Shown one piece after another: positions 13,601 through 28,600 of a stretch of DNA of 64,000 nt. Under the pieces are notes generated by a model that saw nothing but the letters and a program-made list of their open reading frames with translations, was not told the origin of the DNA and ran no database searches. The stretch covers positions 1,726,499-1,790,498 of the forward strand of contig JAJVDF010000250.1 of assembly GCA_022410635.1 (NCBI GenBank). The letters are read 5' to 3'. Position numbers and translations under genes: made by a program. Position 1 is the stretch's first letter; each line of letters opens with the position of its first letter. The DNA is from Tretioscincus oriximinensis (Eukaryota > Chordata > Lepidosauria > Squamata > Gymnophthalmidae).

Positions 13601-16600
13601 CTGCAGCGTAGCATATGGTTCAAAAACAGGGTTTGTTTTTGTTTTGTTTTTTAAAAAAAGGATGAGAGTCATTTTCTTGAGTTTTCAAGATGATATAAAG
13701 TTTTTATCCAAGACTTGCAAGTCTTAATCTTAAGTTAAATTTTGGTGTCAAGTTACAGCAAAATACTTATTGTACGATGATGTCTTACAATGTTATTTCA
13801 TAATTGGCTTATGAATTTTTTTTAAAGGATAATGAAAAAACATTTCAATACTTGTTCGAGCAATCATTCTAATAAAGATCTAAGCAGTGTAAAGGTCTGT
13901 GGTATTATCATTGGAATGGTCAAAATATGTTCTAAAAGTGCATGAAACCACCATCTTTCTGCATTTGAAATGNTCATAATGGGTGCCTTCTGAAAGAAAC
14001 CACATGACTTAAAGAAAAGTAAATAAAAGGAATTCATAAGTATAGCTAGAAGGAATTGTGGTTTTCTGTATTCCCCTATCCTCAGCTCTGCAGAAAAACT
14101 AAAAATTCAAAACATCTTGTGTTTTGCTTTTCTTTACAGGTGAATTTGGAGAAGTATGCAGCGGTCGCCTAAAGCTTCCTTCCAAAAAGGAAATTTTGGT
14201 AGCAATCAAAACCCTGAAGGTTGGTTACACAGATAAACAAAGAAGAGATTTTCTAGGAGAAGCAAGCATTATGGGACAATTCGATCACCCAAACATCATT
14301 CGATTAGAAGGCGTTGTCACAAAAAGTAAGTATTATTGTATATTGAATAGCCTTCATACAGTGTAAATCAGATTGTTCCTTTGGAATATGGTTCCCATAA
14401 GAGAATTGCAGTTTTAATGAATATGTAAAAGAGGAACTTTTTGGAGGTGGAATTTATAATGCCTGCAACATTTGCTGAAATTTTCTCTGTCCACAGCCAT
14501 TATAGCTGCAGTTCTCTCTCCTGATTTTTTATGGCAATCCTACTTTAGAAAATAATTCAAACAAAATTAATCAAGGGTATTAATTTAGACAAAAGAGAGG
14601 TGCTTTGTACTGTAACCTGGTCAGATGGGGATTTCCAATTTCCTTTTTTGCATTCATTTTACTGTGAGTTAAACTGCTGAGCCACTCTTACTATGTTTAA
14701 AAAAGTCTTCCACACTTGGAAGATTTTTCCAGAGCCAAATTCTATATACAGAGCCAAAATTCTAGAAACTAAAAGTTAGGAACTCAACTCCAGGGGANCT
14801 ATTTTAGTGGTACAATTCTGTTTGCCAAAATAGATATCCCTACTAAACCAGCCCATTGAGTTGGACACTCTTCCATGCTGCCTGGATTGGTTTAATACCT
14901 ACAAGACCACAAGTGGAACTGATCCATAGATCTACTTGTATCTATGTCTATACCAACAAGATGCAGCATGTTAGTTCTCTAATTTTAGCTGGTGGCTTCT
15001 CTGTGGGTATCCCTTGATGTGGATAATTTCAATGCACTGTGTGGGGTTGTCATTGAGGGTAATTCAGAATTACATATGATGTAGAATTCTAAAACTAGAC
15101 TTTTAATAAGTTTCTAACAGAATCTCTTTGCTCAGATATCCAAGCTTACCAGTGCAGAAGGCTCTGAAAGATTTGCTCTCCCTTCCTTACTTTTAGAAAT
15201 TGTTCTTTTAATATGTTAATTTGGTATAGTGGTTAGAGTGTAGTTTGGTGTAGTGGTTAGAGTGTGGGACTCTTATCTGGTAATCTCCCCATTCAATTCC
15301 CCACGTCTCCATGAAGCCAGCTGGGTGACCTTGGGCCAGTCACAGTTCTTTGAACTCTCCCAAACCCACCTACTCCACAGGGTGTCTGTTGTGGAGAAAG
15401 CAACAAAAGCTATGTGCGCCACCCTATAGGAGGCTACCCTGAGACCTTCAGGTATAGGGTGGGATATAAATACAAATAAATAAATTTTATTTTATTGTTA
15501 ACCGCCCTGAGACCTTTGGGTATAGGGTGGTATAAAAATGTATATAAATAAATAAAGAATTCTAGACCGAAAGCATAGATTTGAAATCATCCTTCAGACT
15601 TAATATCTAGAGGAAAAGCTCTTAGCAGTTAGTAAAATGGCAAATATTCAGGTGATTTGCTATTTAAATTAATAATTTTAAAATAAAATTTGTTATTGAA
15701 CATTGATACCGTGCAGTAATACACTGTTCATCACAACTGACCTTTGGCTAGGACTATTAGAGAGGTCCAAATATATGCAAAACTACAGACCAGAATATAT
15801 GCAAAACATGAGAAGTGTTTTATTGAAAGGAGAAGTGGTATTTTAAACATGTGACTGCACTAATATAATAGTTTAGGGAAATGTTTTATCTTAACCATAA
15901 ACAATCCACACATCCTTCGCCCCACCCCCCCAAAATACCAACTATTATTGAACTGAGTTGTAGTAAATCATATTCATAAGCTGTGAATTTAATCTTCCTA
16001 TATCCAGTGACTTTAATTAAAATGTTCAGAACCAGCTCATCTGATTTGAACCCTTANAGTGTAATTTTAAAGTCCACAACCTGTCAGCAATATTTAATTA
16101 GTTTGCAAAAATGTCATTTATTAGATATTCAAAATATTCTTCATTCCTTATTTATTCATCCATTTTATCACCAAGAGGTTTGCCAGTAGTAGCCAAAGGG
16201 ATTTGATCTTGTGTTGCCAAGTAACGTATTTAGCCCTTGAATTGTGAACAAACTAGGTCATACATTTGTGAAGGATTTGGATTCTGTTTCTGTTTTAAAA
16301 GGATTTGTTTCATATGGTGGGATCTAAAGCTGAGTTGCATCTTGATGCTAGAAAATAGATTCTTCTTGAGGGCCCACAAGATTTAGCAGCCAAATAAACC
16401 ACCCCCTGAGTACAACAGATATCATAGTCACCCTCTTTATATTCATATCCTTCTGTATACTCAAGATAAAATATCGTCATCNTCATTATCATCCCTGTTT
16501 GAGGAGAGAATGTTATTCCTTCAGCTGAAGACCAGAGTGAACTTTACCAGACGTCTAAACCATCAGAGATTAAATACCAATTATTACTACCAAACATCTC

Positions 16601-19600
16601 TTAGAAGTGGAAATCAACATCTTATCATAAATAAAAGGCATGTGGGAATGTTCAACATTCCTAGGTATAATGANCAGTGACAGGGTTTGGAACTTTGGCA
16701 GCCTCCAGAGACCCAGTGAAAGGGCTCAGAATTTTGGCAGTCTCCAGAGACAAGAGTCCTGGGGTTGGAAACTTCAGACTGAAAATAAATGGACATTTCT
16801 CTGGGTAGGAAGATAGGAGAAGTAGAATACCCAGGGTTCAGTATTGAGACCTATACTGGGAGAGAAAGGAAGGAAAGGAAAAACAAAGGAAGGGATGGTT
16901 GAAAGCTGGAAGAGAATGCAAGAATATAAAGAAGAAAAAATAAAGAAAAGAAAAAAAGAAGGAAAGGAAAATGGAAAAAGAAAGGAACGAAACAAGGAAG
17001 CATCAAGCTAAAGTGGGTAGGGAGGGGATGAGAGAGGGAGTGGAGGCATGGATGGAAGCAACGGTGAGGAAGGGATGGAGCTCATTACATTACCAGATTG
17101 CAACAGGCTAATTCTACTAATCTTATTATAAGACAAGCACTCTTCAGCTTGCAGAACATATCATCCTGGATATAAAGCAAAGGGTTTAATTAAAACACAT
17201 CTCAAAGGAAAGTTCTACAACCGAATATGGCAAATATCCTGATTGCAGATTACATCCTCTGTTGAGGTGGAGAAGGAAATTTACATCCAATACATTTGGC
17301 AATCAAATGATAAATATGGTTAATCATCAAAGTCAACAAACCTCATAATTGCAGAATTTCTATTTTGCACCTGTATAGTTTTCTGTGTAGCAAAGCTTCG
17401 TCTGTGCTCTGACTGGAGCCACTGCTGCTTAGAAAGCCTTTCCAATAGCTCTCTAGCTGAAATTCTGGGCAGAATAAATGCCAGAAGCCAAATCATTATT
17501 AAACTGGAGATTTTTATGGTNAAATCTTAATCGACATAAATCGAGATTTGTGGTGCTGATTATATATACGAAGTTGCTAAAGTACTTTTCACAGTGCATA
17601 TCATTATGATTATTTAGTTGATAGAAAGTATAACTGGCCCTTTTCACAATGCCTCCAAAAACAAAGAGAAAATTGAACAATCTAAGGAACTCTTGCTGCC
17701 TCTACCAGATGTGAAAAGCAATTGCAAGCTTTTACTTTTTGAGCCAGCTCTTGTAACTTACCGGAAGACAGCCAAGCACCTGTCTCCTACCTTTATTTTT
17801 GTTGATATTGCTGCTGTTGTTTTTGTACGATCAGCCAGTTTCACNACACCTGCAAGAGCAGTGATAGACAAATTAACAACATCTGTATAAAGATTAGCAG
17901 CATTACAGGAAGCGAGCCATGTTGACGGATTTCCCGTATTGAGATTTTGCCTCAGTGTCTCAGGACTATTTTGGGAAAGCTACNATTATGGTATTCCCAA
18001 TGTAATCATGGGAGAACCTGGAGTTTTTGCACATATCTGGAGACAGTCCAAGTGGTGCAAGGTGTTTTTTAAGACATATAAGTATAAATATGCTTCTTTG
18101 TGATAATAGATACTTGTTTGGCTAGGTGTACCACCAGTCAACGGTGACATAAGGAGAAAGGAGAAATCAAGTTGGAATCCGCTTGTTTGTTTCAGGACAG
18201 CAGCAGTAAGAAAGGCAAATTTTGGATACGGAAAAAGGAAAGCAGCACAATTGTCCCCTTCATTTGCAACAGTTTCTGTGACATGGAAAGTGTGCATGGA
18301 GTCACATGTGATTACTGCATTTAACCACCAAGTCTCTATGCTCCTAGCCATCTTTTAGTGAGATTGCTTCCCTTCATCTGTGTAATAAAAGGGCAAAAAA
18401 GGAAGACACCCAGCAACAGTGAAGTAGGAGAAGCTAATATACAAGCCAATTCTGGACATTGTTCATTAAGGAATCAAAAACAAGTCAGCAAATGTTGTTT
18501 TGCCTCTATAAACATGAGGCCACATTTGGAATACTGTGTTCAGCTCTGGACACCACATCTCAAGAGGGATATTGTAAAACTAGAGAAGGTGCAGAAAAGG
18601 ACAACAAGAATGATCAAGGGTCAAAGCACCTCCCTTATGAAGTCAAGNTGCAATGTCTGGGTCTCATTAGCCTTGAAAGGTGACATTTGAGAGGTGATTT
18701 GATTGAAGTGTACAAAATCATGCATGGGATNGATAGGGTGAATAGAGAAAAAATGTTTTCTCTATCACACAACACTAGGACCAGAGGGCACTCCTTGAAA
18801 CTGATGGACAGAAAAGTGAGAACAGACAAAGGAAAGTATTTTTTCACCTTGTGGAATTTACTTCCTGAAGAGGTAGTGGTAGCTAACAGCTTGGATAGCT
18901 TCATGACAGGACTAGGCAGGTTCAAAGACACCAATGATATAAATGGGTACTAGGATGGATGTCTGGATGTTGCCTCCGGGATGGAGCAACAGGCAGGACT
19001 CCTGAAATACCATTTGCAGGGAGTCATGAACAGGTGCATATTTTGCTTTCCTCTGTTCGGACTGCCCAGGTGCATCTGATTGGCCTCTGTGTGGGATAGA
19101 ATGCTGGACTAGATGGGCTCTGGCCCAATCCAGTATGACTCTTCTTATGTTCTTATGTAGGTGAAACTGCACAAACCAACATTTCAGGAAGCTCAAAAAG
19201 TGAAGGCAGTTGATGCTGTCACTTTTAATGTTCTCTTGTTATATCTTCAATGAGACCAACTCTCAGATTTCAACTGATGAATGTGACTGGGCATCCATAG
19301 AATGATGCCCTGCCTTATAGCTGCACTTTAATGAGGTTCTCAAATANGCCTTGGCTTCTGAAAACTAAATCACAGTTGTATCTAAGATATGTGGAACTGG
19401 CTTTACATTTCTGCACAATAGCACTATCAATAGCTTGAGTGTCGTATTTTGTATTACTGGAGACTTTTGTGCACCATACACACTCCATGGTGATAATGAA
19501 AATAATGCTTTACAGCTGTCATTCACGATTATAAAATACTGAGATCTATGCTAGAATTGACTGTTTTTAAACAGCTGCAGGCTTTCTGGCTGCACTTACA

Positions 19601-22600
19601 AAACCATACTGCACATTACCTCATGGTGTCAGCATCTGGCAAATATTTGAATAGCCACAATCAGGAAGGAGGAGAAACATGTGGCAATAATTGTTCAGTG
19701 TAGAAGCTTAATTTCATATTTATTGCATGACAATTTATATATATTTCAGAAGCTTTAATAATAGTTGAAAGCAGAAGTATGGCAAATAAAAGTTCCCATT
19801 TGTTAGCAGACCAAGACCAGCACAGATAAATTTTAATGGCATTTCAGATGAATATTGTTAAACTGATCTAAATTATAAAAATTGTGGCACTTAAATGGAA
19901 TAATATATTTCTATGAAGTTGCTTCCATTTTTGCATATGTGCCTTTGCTTGTATTTCNAGAAGTTCTTCTACTATTTACTTATTTTGTCTGCTGATTTAT
20001 TGTTGTTAAACACTGTTGAGTCACCACTGGGCATTTTTTTCACCCAGAGGGTCATTGGTCTGTGGAATTTACTTCCAGAAAAGATGGTGGTAGCTATCAG
20101 CCTGGATAGAATTAAGACAGGATTAGACAAATTCATGGAAGCCAAGGGTATATATAGCTACTAGGATGGATTTCTTTATACTGCCTCCTAGATGGAAGAG
20201 CAGATAGTATTCCTGAAGTACCATTTGCAGGGCAATGAAAACAGGTGAGGATTTTGCCTTCTGCTTGAGACTGCCCAGGAGCAATTGGTGGGCCACTGTG
20301 TAAGACAGAATCCTGGACTCAACAGGGCTCCTCTTACGATTTTCATGGGGTATTCTGTGGTATGAATTAGTAGATCCTTGAAACAGACCACTGCTAATTT
20401 GCCTCAATCATATCAATAGCGCACTTGAATAGCTCAGCGACTGGATTGGGGAGGATCTTTTACTGGATTGGGCAGCATCTTGCAATGCTGAATGTAACTA
20501 CAGAATCTCAGCCAAGTAGCCGCATAGTATCTTTTTAAAGCCTTCCAACAAATGATTCCACCAACCACTTCTATTTTCCAGAATACGTGGTGGTAGTTTA
20601 CAATGTGGATTAAGACAGAATTAGACAAATCCATGGAAACCATATANATCAATAGTTATTAGGATGGATCTTTTGATATTGCCAGGAAGTTGAGAACAAG
20701 TGATGTTTTTGCCTTCATCTGCCTGAGATGGCCAGGTGCAATTGGTAGACCACTGCATGAGAAANTGCTGGAATAGATGGAATAGATTCAGCTTTTCTTG
20801 TATATAGGAATTATCTTAACTACTTAGAAATGGTTTAGCCAAAGTAGTTTCCTGATGATTCTGGTCACTTAGTTTAACCTTTTGGAGCAACAGAGAGCAA
20901 TTTTGTCCTCATGTCCACAATGTACTGAAATGTGCATTAGTGTGTAAGCCCATAAGATAATTGGAGGCAAGATTAGCTATCACTTTAATCATCTCATTTT
21001 CATGCTCATCATAGTTTGCAGTTCATCACATGGAATGCAGAATCATTATTGTTGTAGTTATTGCATTTCTAGCCCTGTATTTGAAGATCATAGGGTGGGT
21101 TCCAACAGTAAAATCCAAATGTACATGGAACATGCTGAAACATTAGCTAAACAAAACACTATCCAATAAATATATTGAAGCAATAAAAAATGGAAGACAA
21201 GTTAAAACAATTATTTTAAAAATACACCAACCAGAAATTACCATAAAAGCTCCAACTACTCAACCATAATCCTCCAACAAATCACAAAGGCCCTTGTCCT
21301 CATTGTCCCTGAACATGGAAGATCTGTCAAATGGCAGGCACTCTGCCGCAAGCAAGTGAACCTACTTAGGTAGTTTTGCACAGCCAGAAAGTGTAAGAAC
21401 GACTTCCAGTTACCTTGGACCCAGACATGCAAGGCACAAACAAATGTTCTCCACTGCCAGAATCTCTGAAGCAGCTACAACAGCTGTCCCAACACAGATG
21501 TTGATATTAGGAATTAAGCAGCAGCAAGAACAAATACTCTGCCAGTCAAGCCCAGGTCTATGACTCTGGGGTAAATAGAAGTAGGTGATCTTTCTTCTGC
21601 CGGTGTGGAATGATGGGAGTTGCCCTTCTGAAAGATGGTCACAATTATCATCGCCACTCTAAACCCACTTACTAAGATTATTGGATTTTTGTCTTCATCT
21701 CTGCAACTCTCTTTCTGAATTGATTATTGTTCCAACAGGTTCTTTTCCCTGTGAATCCTTCTAGTGATTGTTTATATGGTCTGGTATTGTGCTGTCTTTA
21801 GTATAATCTTTTACTTAAATTTCTGTGTTCTTNTGCCTCTAATAATTATCTACTCACATAGAACATCCAACCTCAAGATGAGTGAAATGTGTCCTCGTCA
21901 ATCAAATGACCAATATTCCATTGGGCACATATTACTTTCTAATGCAGTTCTGCCAATTCTTGTACCAACACAATTTTGGTTTGAGCGATACTNGTGCCAA
22001 CATCATTTGTTTGATGGGACTGCAGTTCTGTGGAACCAAACAGCTTGTTTTGTTGAAATATTATAACTATGGTATTTAAAAACTGGCAGCCTCTCGNCAG
22101 ACTTTCTATATTTTGATACTGTGTAGTGTATATTAAAAGACAGTATAGAAAATATGGCACTTCTGATATTGTTATTTCACATTTTAACAGGGCAAAAGAA
22201 GTTGCACATATCATTAAAGCAGCAAAAGAGGAACAAATGGTTCTTCCTACATTAATACCTATAATAATGCTTATTTCAATTATTTATTTATTTAAAATAC
22301 TGCTCCCCATTAAATTATTAACTTGAAGCAATTTATTGAACATGGAAAATAAAAATGACTAAAATTATAACACATAAAAGCATCGTTTTACTAGAAATCA
22401 GGTACAGAGTAAAGATAGGCTGGCCACATTTCAAGGAAATAAAATTCATATGTTATCCATGACTGTTTTCTTTTTGAAAAGAATTTGCCAAACAGACCTT
22501 CCAATATATACACACACATACTAGTCATTGGGGCACATACATGGCAAACCAAGATTTGATGGATGGACTTTACAAATGAACTGACTATTTGTACTGATTG

Positions 22601-25600
22601 GGTCTTGTAGACTAATTTTGAACAGCTTGTATGAAAGATGTCTGTAAGAGACCCGATTTGAACCCAGATGTACATATACTGTTCAAGGCTGTGTAGATTA
22701 TTACTCACTGGAGATATGATAAGGTACACAGGCTAAAAAATAAAAAACCCTCATTCCATTTTTCCAATATTGAATTATTCCCCTGTTTCATATTTCTTTT
22801 TATGCTAAACTTTCCTTCCATACTGATCCCTAGGGTGCTTTAGAGGCAGCAGCCCTAATAGCCAACACACATGTTCCCTTTAGTTTACTAATAATTTACA
22901 GCAATTTGCAGCATTTTAGTATAATAAATTTTGGAAACACTGTTGACACAAGTTGTTATCATATAAATGGCTGCATTTTGATGAATGAACATGGAACATT
23001 TCTTATAAAGTATATAGATTTGCTTTGGAACATATGTTTCTGATTGCATGTACATTTCCAGCTTACCATTTGTAGAAATCTGTGTTTAGAACAGGTTAAC
23101 TAAGGCAGGAAATTTGTGTCTAATAATTTGAACGGCTTTCTCTTCTTTATAAATTTTGAACTTCTCGTACATTATTAATGTATGGCGTTCAGCTTGTAAC
23201 CAGGCAAAATTTCCATTGGATCAGATGTTTTTAATTGTATTGGATTAACTTAATAAGCTCCATGTATTATTGTCAAGTAGAAATGTTTTGGTGGTTCTGT
23301 TTTAATTGAAACATTTGAAATCTACTAAAGCAAGTCGATATGCAGTGAAAAACCTGTATTTTTATTTTGAAACTAGCAGAAGTAATCCCACTGCCTTAAG
23401 GATATAACTGGCTCTAGCGTGGGCCTCCTCCTCCTCCTCTTCTTCTTCCTCTTCTCTTTTTGCTCTAACTCTTCTCCTTCCCTTTCTACTTCTTCCTCCT
23501 TCCTTTTCCTCTTCCTCTTATTCCTGCTCTTTTTCCTCGTGCTCTTTGTTTTCTTGCTCTCCCTCCTCTTCTTCTTTTTCCCAGGGCCCACCACCCAACA
23601 CAATTCCATTTCACACACCCTCTTCCCCCTGGGCCTTCTCTTCTTCCCTCCTCCTTTCCCAGGCCTCTCCCACCTCCCTCCTATCCCCTGAGCTTCCTCC
23701 CTGCTACACCTAGGTCTCCTTCTCTTCCCTTCTAACCCCCAGCCCCCCCCCGCCTTACCCTCTACTCTTCCCCTCCCCTCCTCATCCCCTTCACATTTGT
23801 TGTCCCCGTGAGGAAGAAAGGAGCACCACTACATCCATCTATCTTGCACAGACATCTTGGCTGCACTGGAGAGCAGTCAAGATTTTATTGCCAGACAGGC
23901 CATCCATTGGCCGATCTGGAACTAAAATGTTGACTGCTCTCCAGTGTAACTGAGATTTCTGTGCAAGGCAGAAAGATGCAGTAGTGCATCCTCACCTGGC
24001 CAGCCCTCACTGGTCCAACAGGTGAGGGCACAGGAGGACAGCATAGGAGGGGGACAGGGGAGGGTCTGGAGGGGCCCAGTGGGCACTTCATGGCTTGTCT
24101 TCTGCAGGGGGTGGGCATTGGGGGAAGGGAAGGGGTGCACGGGAGACTGTGGGTGGCTCGGATGGGCATATTTTGTGCCCAGTCAAGAGGTGTAGAAAAT
24201 GGGCTTCTCTGCAGTTCGTCTTCAGTGAAAAGCACAAGGAGGTGCGAAAGGTTGCCCCAGCAGACTGGCTAAGCCGCAGATAATATTTGGGAATCTGAAG
24301 CTCTTTGGGTGTCCCTAGTACTTGACCCCGAGGCTTGGGCCTGGTGTGTGAGCATGGGAGGACAGGCAACCTGACCCACAGGTGGTGGAGGTTTAGACAA
24401 TAACTAGAAAAANATACATGGCATGAGCCACCTACTTCTTCCCCAGATCCTACTAGTCAGCTGATAGTCATCTTTAAAGCAGAAAAGGAAAAGAATAAGA
24501 GCTAGAAGAGAAGAATGCACGAGGTATTCTTTTGAAATGTTTTATGCCTCCAAAGATTCCTATCCATGAATTCCAAAGTAGTTCCTAACAGTGAAGAAAA
24601 ACAGGTCAAAGTAATATTGTTACAAACCAGCACTGCCTTTTCTTTCTAAAAGCAACTTGTGGAACTTACCTTAGCGCCACCTAGCTCTTTTAGGGAATCA
24701 TTGCCAGCTTCATTATTTGTTTCAAATCTTCATTGTTACATTTGTTGGACTCAGATAATCTGTGGAAATTGAAACTCCTCTAGTACGTAAACTTTGCAAA
24801 CTGCTGCTCCAGATGGTGAAGGAAAAAATGCAGGGTTGTGAGACTCTCGGTCAAGTGAATACCAGCTCAGAAAGTGATTTATTGCAGCTCTTGAGAGACT
24901 CTTAGTTAGGTCTGCAGCAATTGCCTGCTGCCAGGGCAGCTATATTTATACAGTCCTTTGGCCAATCACTGCATTACTGTTTTCCCACTTGAAACATTCA
25001 GCATGGATTGGCTGCATTTGAACATTTGAGGTTTCCCTCCAAAGCACAAGAGGTTCCACTCAAAATCAGTGGAACATATATACAGTACTATTTACATGTC
25101 ATGCATGCATGACAAGGGTCATGTTAAATTTCTACAATTATCTCTCACTGAAGAAAATCACTGGAATAGTGCAAGCAGTTACCTGTCTGGCACTACTATC
25201 ATATTTTTTATGTTAGTTTGTGGTGCTGTGCTTGCATCTCCAGTATTGCAAATAATTCAAACAGTATTGATCAGATAGGTCCTTTCACTTTTTACCTAAA
25301 ACCCAGGTAGGGATATATATTGCAATATATCACCCCAGTATGCTTTTTCTAAGCTGTTACTGTCACAGACTTATGTGGCAATCCCAATATGATTCTAAAA
25401 TGGGGGCAAATATATTTATTGTGCTAGTATTGTGAGACATTTGCTAATACAATTTACTATAAAATCTGGACATTAATATTTAAATAAACAGACAATATTA
25501 TATGTATTGTTTATTATTTGAGTGCAAGAGAGGGAAGGACACTATCTCTAGGGAATTGAGTGAAATGAAAATGCAAACAAAGAAATGAGCATTTCAACAT

Positions 25601-28600
25601 TTTCTTGCAAAAATATACTGATGTGAAATCTAATGGGGCTTAGATTTGGGTTCCCATAATTATTGGGATATTTTCTACAATAACAATTCAATAAATCTAT
25701 AAAAAAATACTCCCCAATATTCAAAAGGCCTAAGTAGCAGACTATCCAAAGTGTGCCAAACATTTGCTCTATAACAAACAATTTAAATTTATGTTCATTT
25801 ATGACTCAGAACTCTCCCCCAACCATCCCAGCATGGTTCATACCATCTCAATGCTTCCATTTTTACTACAATAATCCCATGAAGTAGTTTGTGGTTGGCC
25901 TAAGGTCATTCAGTGACCTTTCATGGCAGAAATGGGATTTCAATCCAGATAATTCTAAATTCTAGCCTAGGACTTCAGCCATTATGTTACACTATCTCTG
26001 TTTGAGTAGACTAAAATTTATTGTGGTCTGTGACCAAAGAAGTGCAAAGATAGCAAACAAACACATCGGCTATCAATCAATCAAAACAATACAGTTCTGG
26101 CAGAAAAACATTAACAGGAGCCTTCCAATTCAAACTAATCCTGTTGTTACACAGAATTTAGATACAGCTAAAAATAAGGAAAGTTATGACTTATTCTAAT
26201 TGCTAGGAACAGAAGATAAATTCATACAACTATTATTGAGCTGTGTTAAAGAGTTTGCCTGATACTCTAATGCACACAGTTTTACTGTAATATGAAACCA
26301 CGGTTGCTACAATGTCTCAAATCATATGTAAAGTCAAACACAGATCTGATTTGCATTCATCAGAATTAGTCCACTTTAATAGAAGTGGATTAGTGTCTTG
26401 TTTTAGGGCCTTAAATGGAATGTTGAGCCTGTGCAAACAGAGCTTAAGGCAGATCAAGCTAGAGCAGTTCTACTAAGGCGATTAAAAAAAGTAAATGTAA
26501 ATCACACAGACTGAAAAAGGAAATGAGCAACTTCTTAAAATTTTATTTTTGCCAAGAGTAGCATTTGTTCATTTTAAAAAAACCTACATTGGGGTCTGAA
26601 CAGGGCCTGCTATAGTCTACATTACCATGCAAGTGGCTGGTACCCCAGTATAACATATCCCAGTATAAAGGCCAGTGCAGAAAGAGCTGCAGCCAATCCT
26701 CTTCTTTTTACTTCTCACTATATTGCCCACAGAAATGGCTGCTTTTGTTTCTTCTTTTTCCATAATTCCATTCTAGTAACGTTGATACTCGTGGCCTCTA
26801 TGATTTTATCTGACCTTTTCTTAAAGCAATCGAGGCCAGGCTGGTTGCCAATTCTTCTGCTAGTAATTGATGAATAACAATTTTATCAAGGGCCACATTC
26901 CAGAATTGAAGTTTCTCAGGCAGCCAAAGGAGCAGACAAGTTTTTGGTGCATCACTGCTAAGGACCAGTATGCATAAAAAAAGAAGAAGTAAATGTTTAA
27001 AGAATTCCAAATGCAAGATTTCTTCAGTACTTCACCGTTTCTTCCTGTGTAGGCTAGTCACACAAGAACTTGTGAGATCTCCCTTTTTGCCTGCTTGCTA
27101 GCTTACTGGGACACAAGCAATCAGGGCTGAGTTCACTCCAAAAATGAAAGCATGTAAGCAGGCAAGCAACAAGAGAACCCTGCCCTGATTGGCTGTCTCT
27201 CACAAGGAGAGAGTAGGGTTTATTTTACTCTAGGCAAAGAAAATCTGGAGTAAGGTAATTGCACCTTTTCTTTTCAATCACATTTTAAATTTTAAGTCTG
27301 GATGTTGCTTCTGCACACTTACTTGGATTTTATCACTTAATTTTTTTCTTAATAATCCTAATTGGATTAACTTTCTGAATTCACTCTTCTGAGTATGTTA
27401 ATCAAATGTATTTAATCTATTTCTAGGCAAACCTGTCATGATTGTTACTGAGTACATGGAAAATGGTTCTTTGGACAGTTTCTTGAGAGTAAGTACTTTG
27501 CTAATTTTCATGGTATTGACTTCAGTTTTGCTATGAAAGTCTCAATAAAGTTGTTGTTAACATTTCAGGGTTACACTTACTTTGGAAAAAAGCAGATTGC
27601 TGTAGTAATGAATATCTGTGGCTCAAGGTCGGATTATTGCATTGTTCCCTGGGCTAATTTTATTTCTGCTGATGTATCATTACCAGGGTAAACAATGTTA
27701 CCAGCACAAAATAGGGTCTCTTATAAAATTCAAAGTAAGTTATTTCTCTGAAAACCCAGTGTCATCTCAAAATTATTTAAATAACTGGAACAAAGTAAAA
27801 GTAGTATATGATTGTGTGCTATCAGTAATATATATCCATTACTTCAAACCATACGCTTGTGTGCAGTGAACTGTCCAGTTTTTTACACATTGTACTGTTC
27901 TTAGCTTCACCGTGCATTATTTATAATTTCTTTCCATTGAAAGTCATTTCATGTTAGGGATAGTTAGGAAATGAATTGAAAACAAGTCAGCAAGTGTTGT
28001 TTTGCCTCTTTACAAATCTGTGGTGAGGTCACATTTAGAATACAATTCTGGTCACCACATCCCAAGAAGGATATTGTGGAACTAGAGAAGGTGCAGAAAA
28101 GAGCAATAAGAATAACAGAGGGACTAGAGCATCTCCCTTATGAAATTCAGCTGCAATGTCTGGGCCTTTTCACCCTTGAAAGATGGCGTTTGAGAGGTGA
28201 TCGAATTGAAGTGTATAAAATCATGCATGGGATGGATAAGGTGAATTTTCTCTATCACACAACACTAGGACCAGGGGGCATTTCTTGAAACTGATGGTCA
28301 GAAGAGTGAGAACAGACAAAGGAAAGTATTTTTTTCACCCAGATGGTCATCGGCCTTTGGAATTTTCTTCCAGAAGAGGTGATAGCTTTAAGAGAGGATT
28401 ATACATGTTCATGGACATCAAGAGTATAAACCGCTACTGGGATGGATGTCTTGATACTGCCTCAGAGATGGAGCAAAAGGCAGGATTCCCGAAATACCAT
28501 TTGCAGGGAGTGGAGAATAGGTGAAGATCTTGCCTTCTTCTGTTTCAGGTTGCCCAGGTGCAATTGGTAGGCCACTGTATGAGACAGAATGTTGGACTAG

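Larger units (their letters stand above)
6196..14139 (+). other. EPHA3 intron
   Basis: This 7.9-kb intron ends in TTTTCTTTACAG. It contains a GC-rich palindromic island (about 6755-7170), a foldback element (8285-8422), a degenerate tandem duplication (about 9640-9890) and a Penelope-like inverted remnant (13053-13141). The remaining ORFs, including 170 codons on the minus strand at 7571-8083, have no domain I recognise. Confidence 0.7.
14326..27426 (+). other. EPHA3 intron (13.1 kb)
   Basis: This is the largest intron in the window, with acceptor TATTTCTAG. It carries a tRNA-derived SINE (15219-15560), purine-rich repeats (about 16850-17050), CR1 fragments (18444-19160, about 19985-20340, about 20575-20810), a pyrimidine tract (23419-23780) with an adjoining foldback (23821-23989) and a minus-strand LTR-like segment (about 24829-25080). 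No other exon-like segment is recognised; the ORFs are short and without signature. Confidence 0.7.

Noticed and set aside
23373..23691. Lys/Arg/Glu-rich and Phe/Leu-rich ORFs on opposite strands
   Set aside because: Both are translations of the polypyrimidine tract.
27068..27238. Apparent foldback around GCCTGCTTGC and CAATCAGGGC
   Set aside because: Complementary words are present, but the pairing order crosses and is not nested, so no single stem forms. Left as coincidental or a rearranged repeat.
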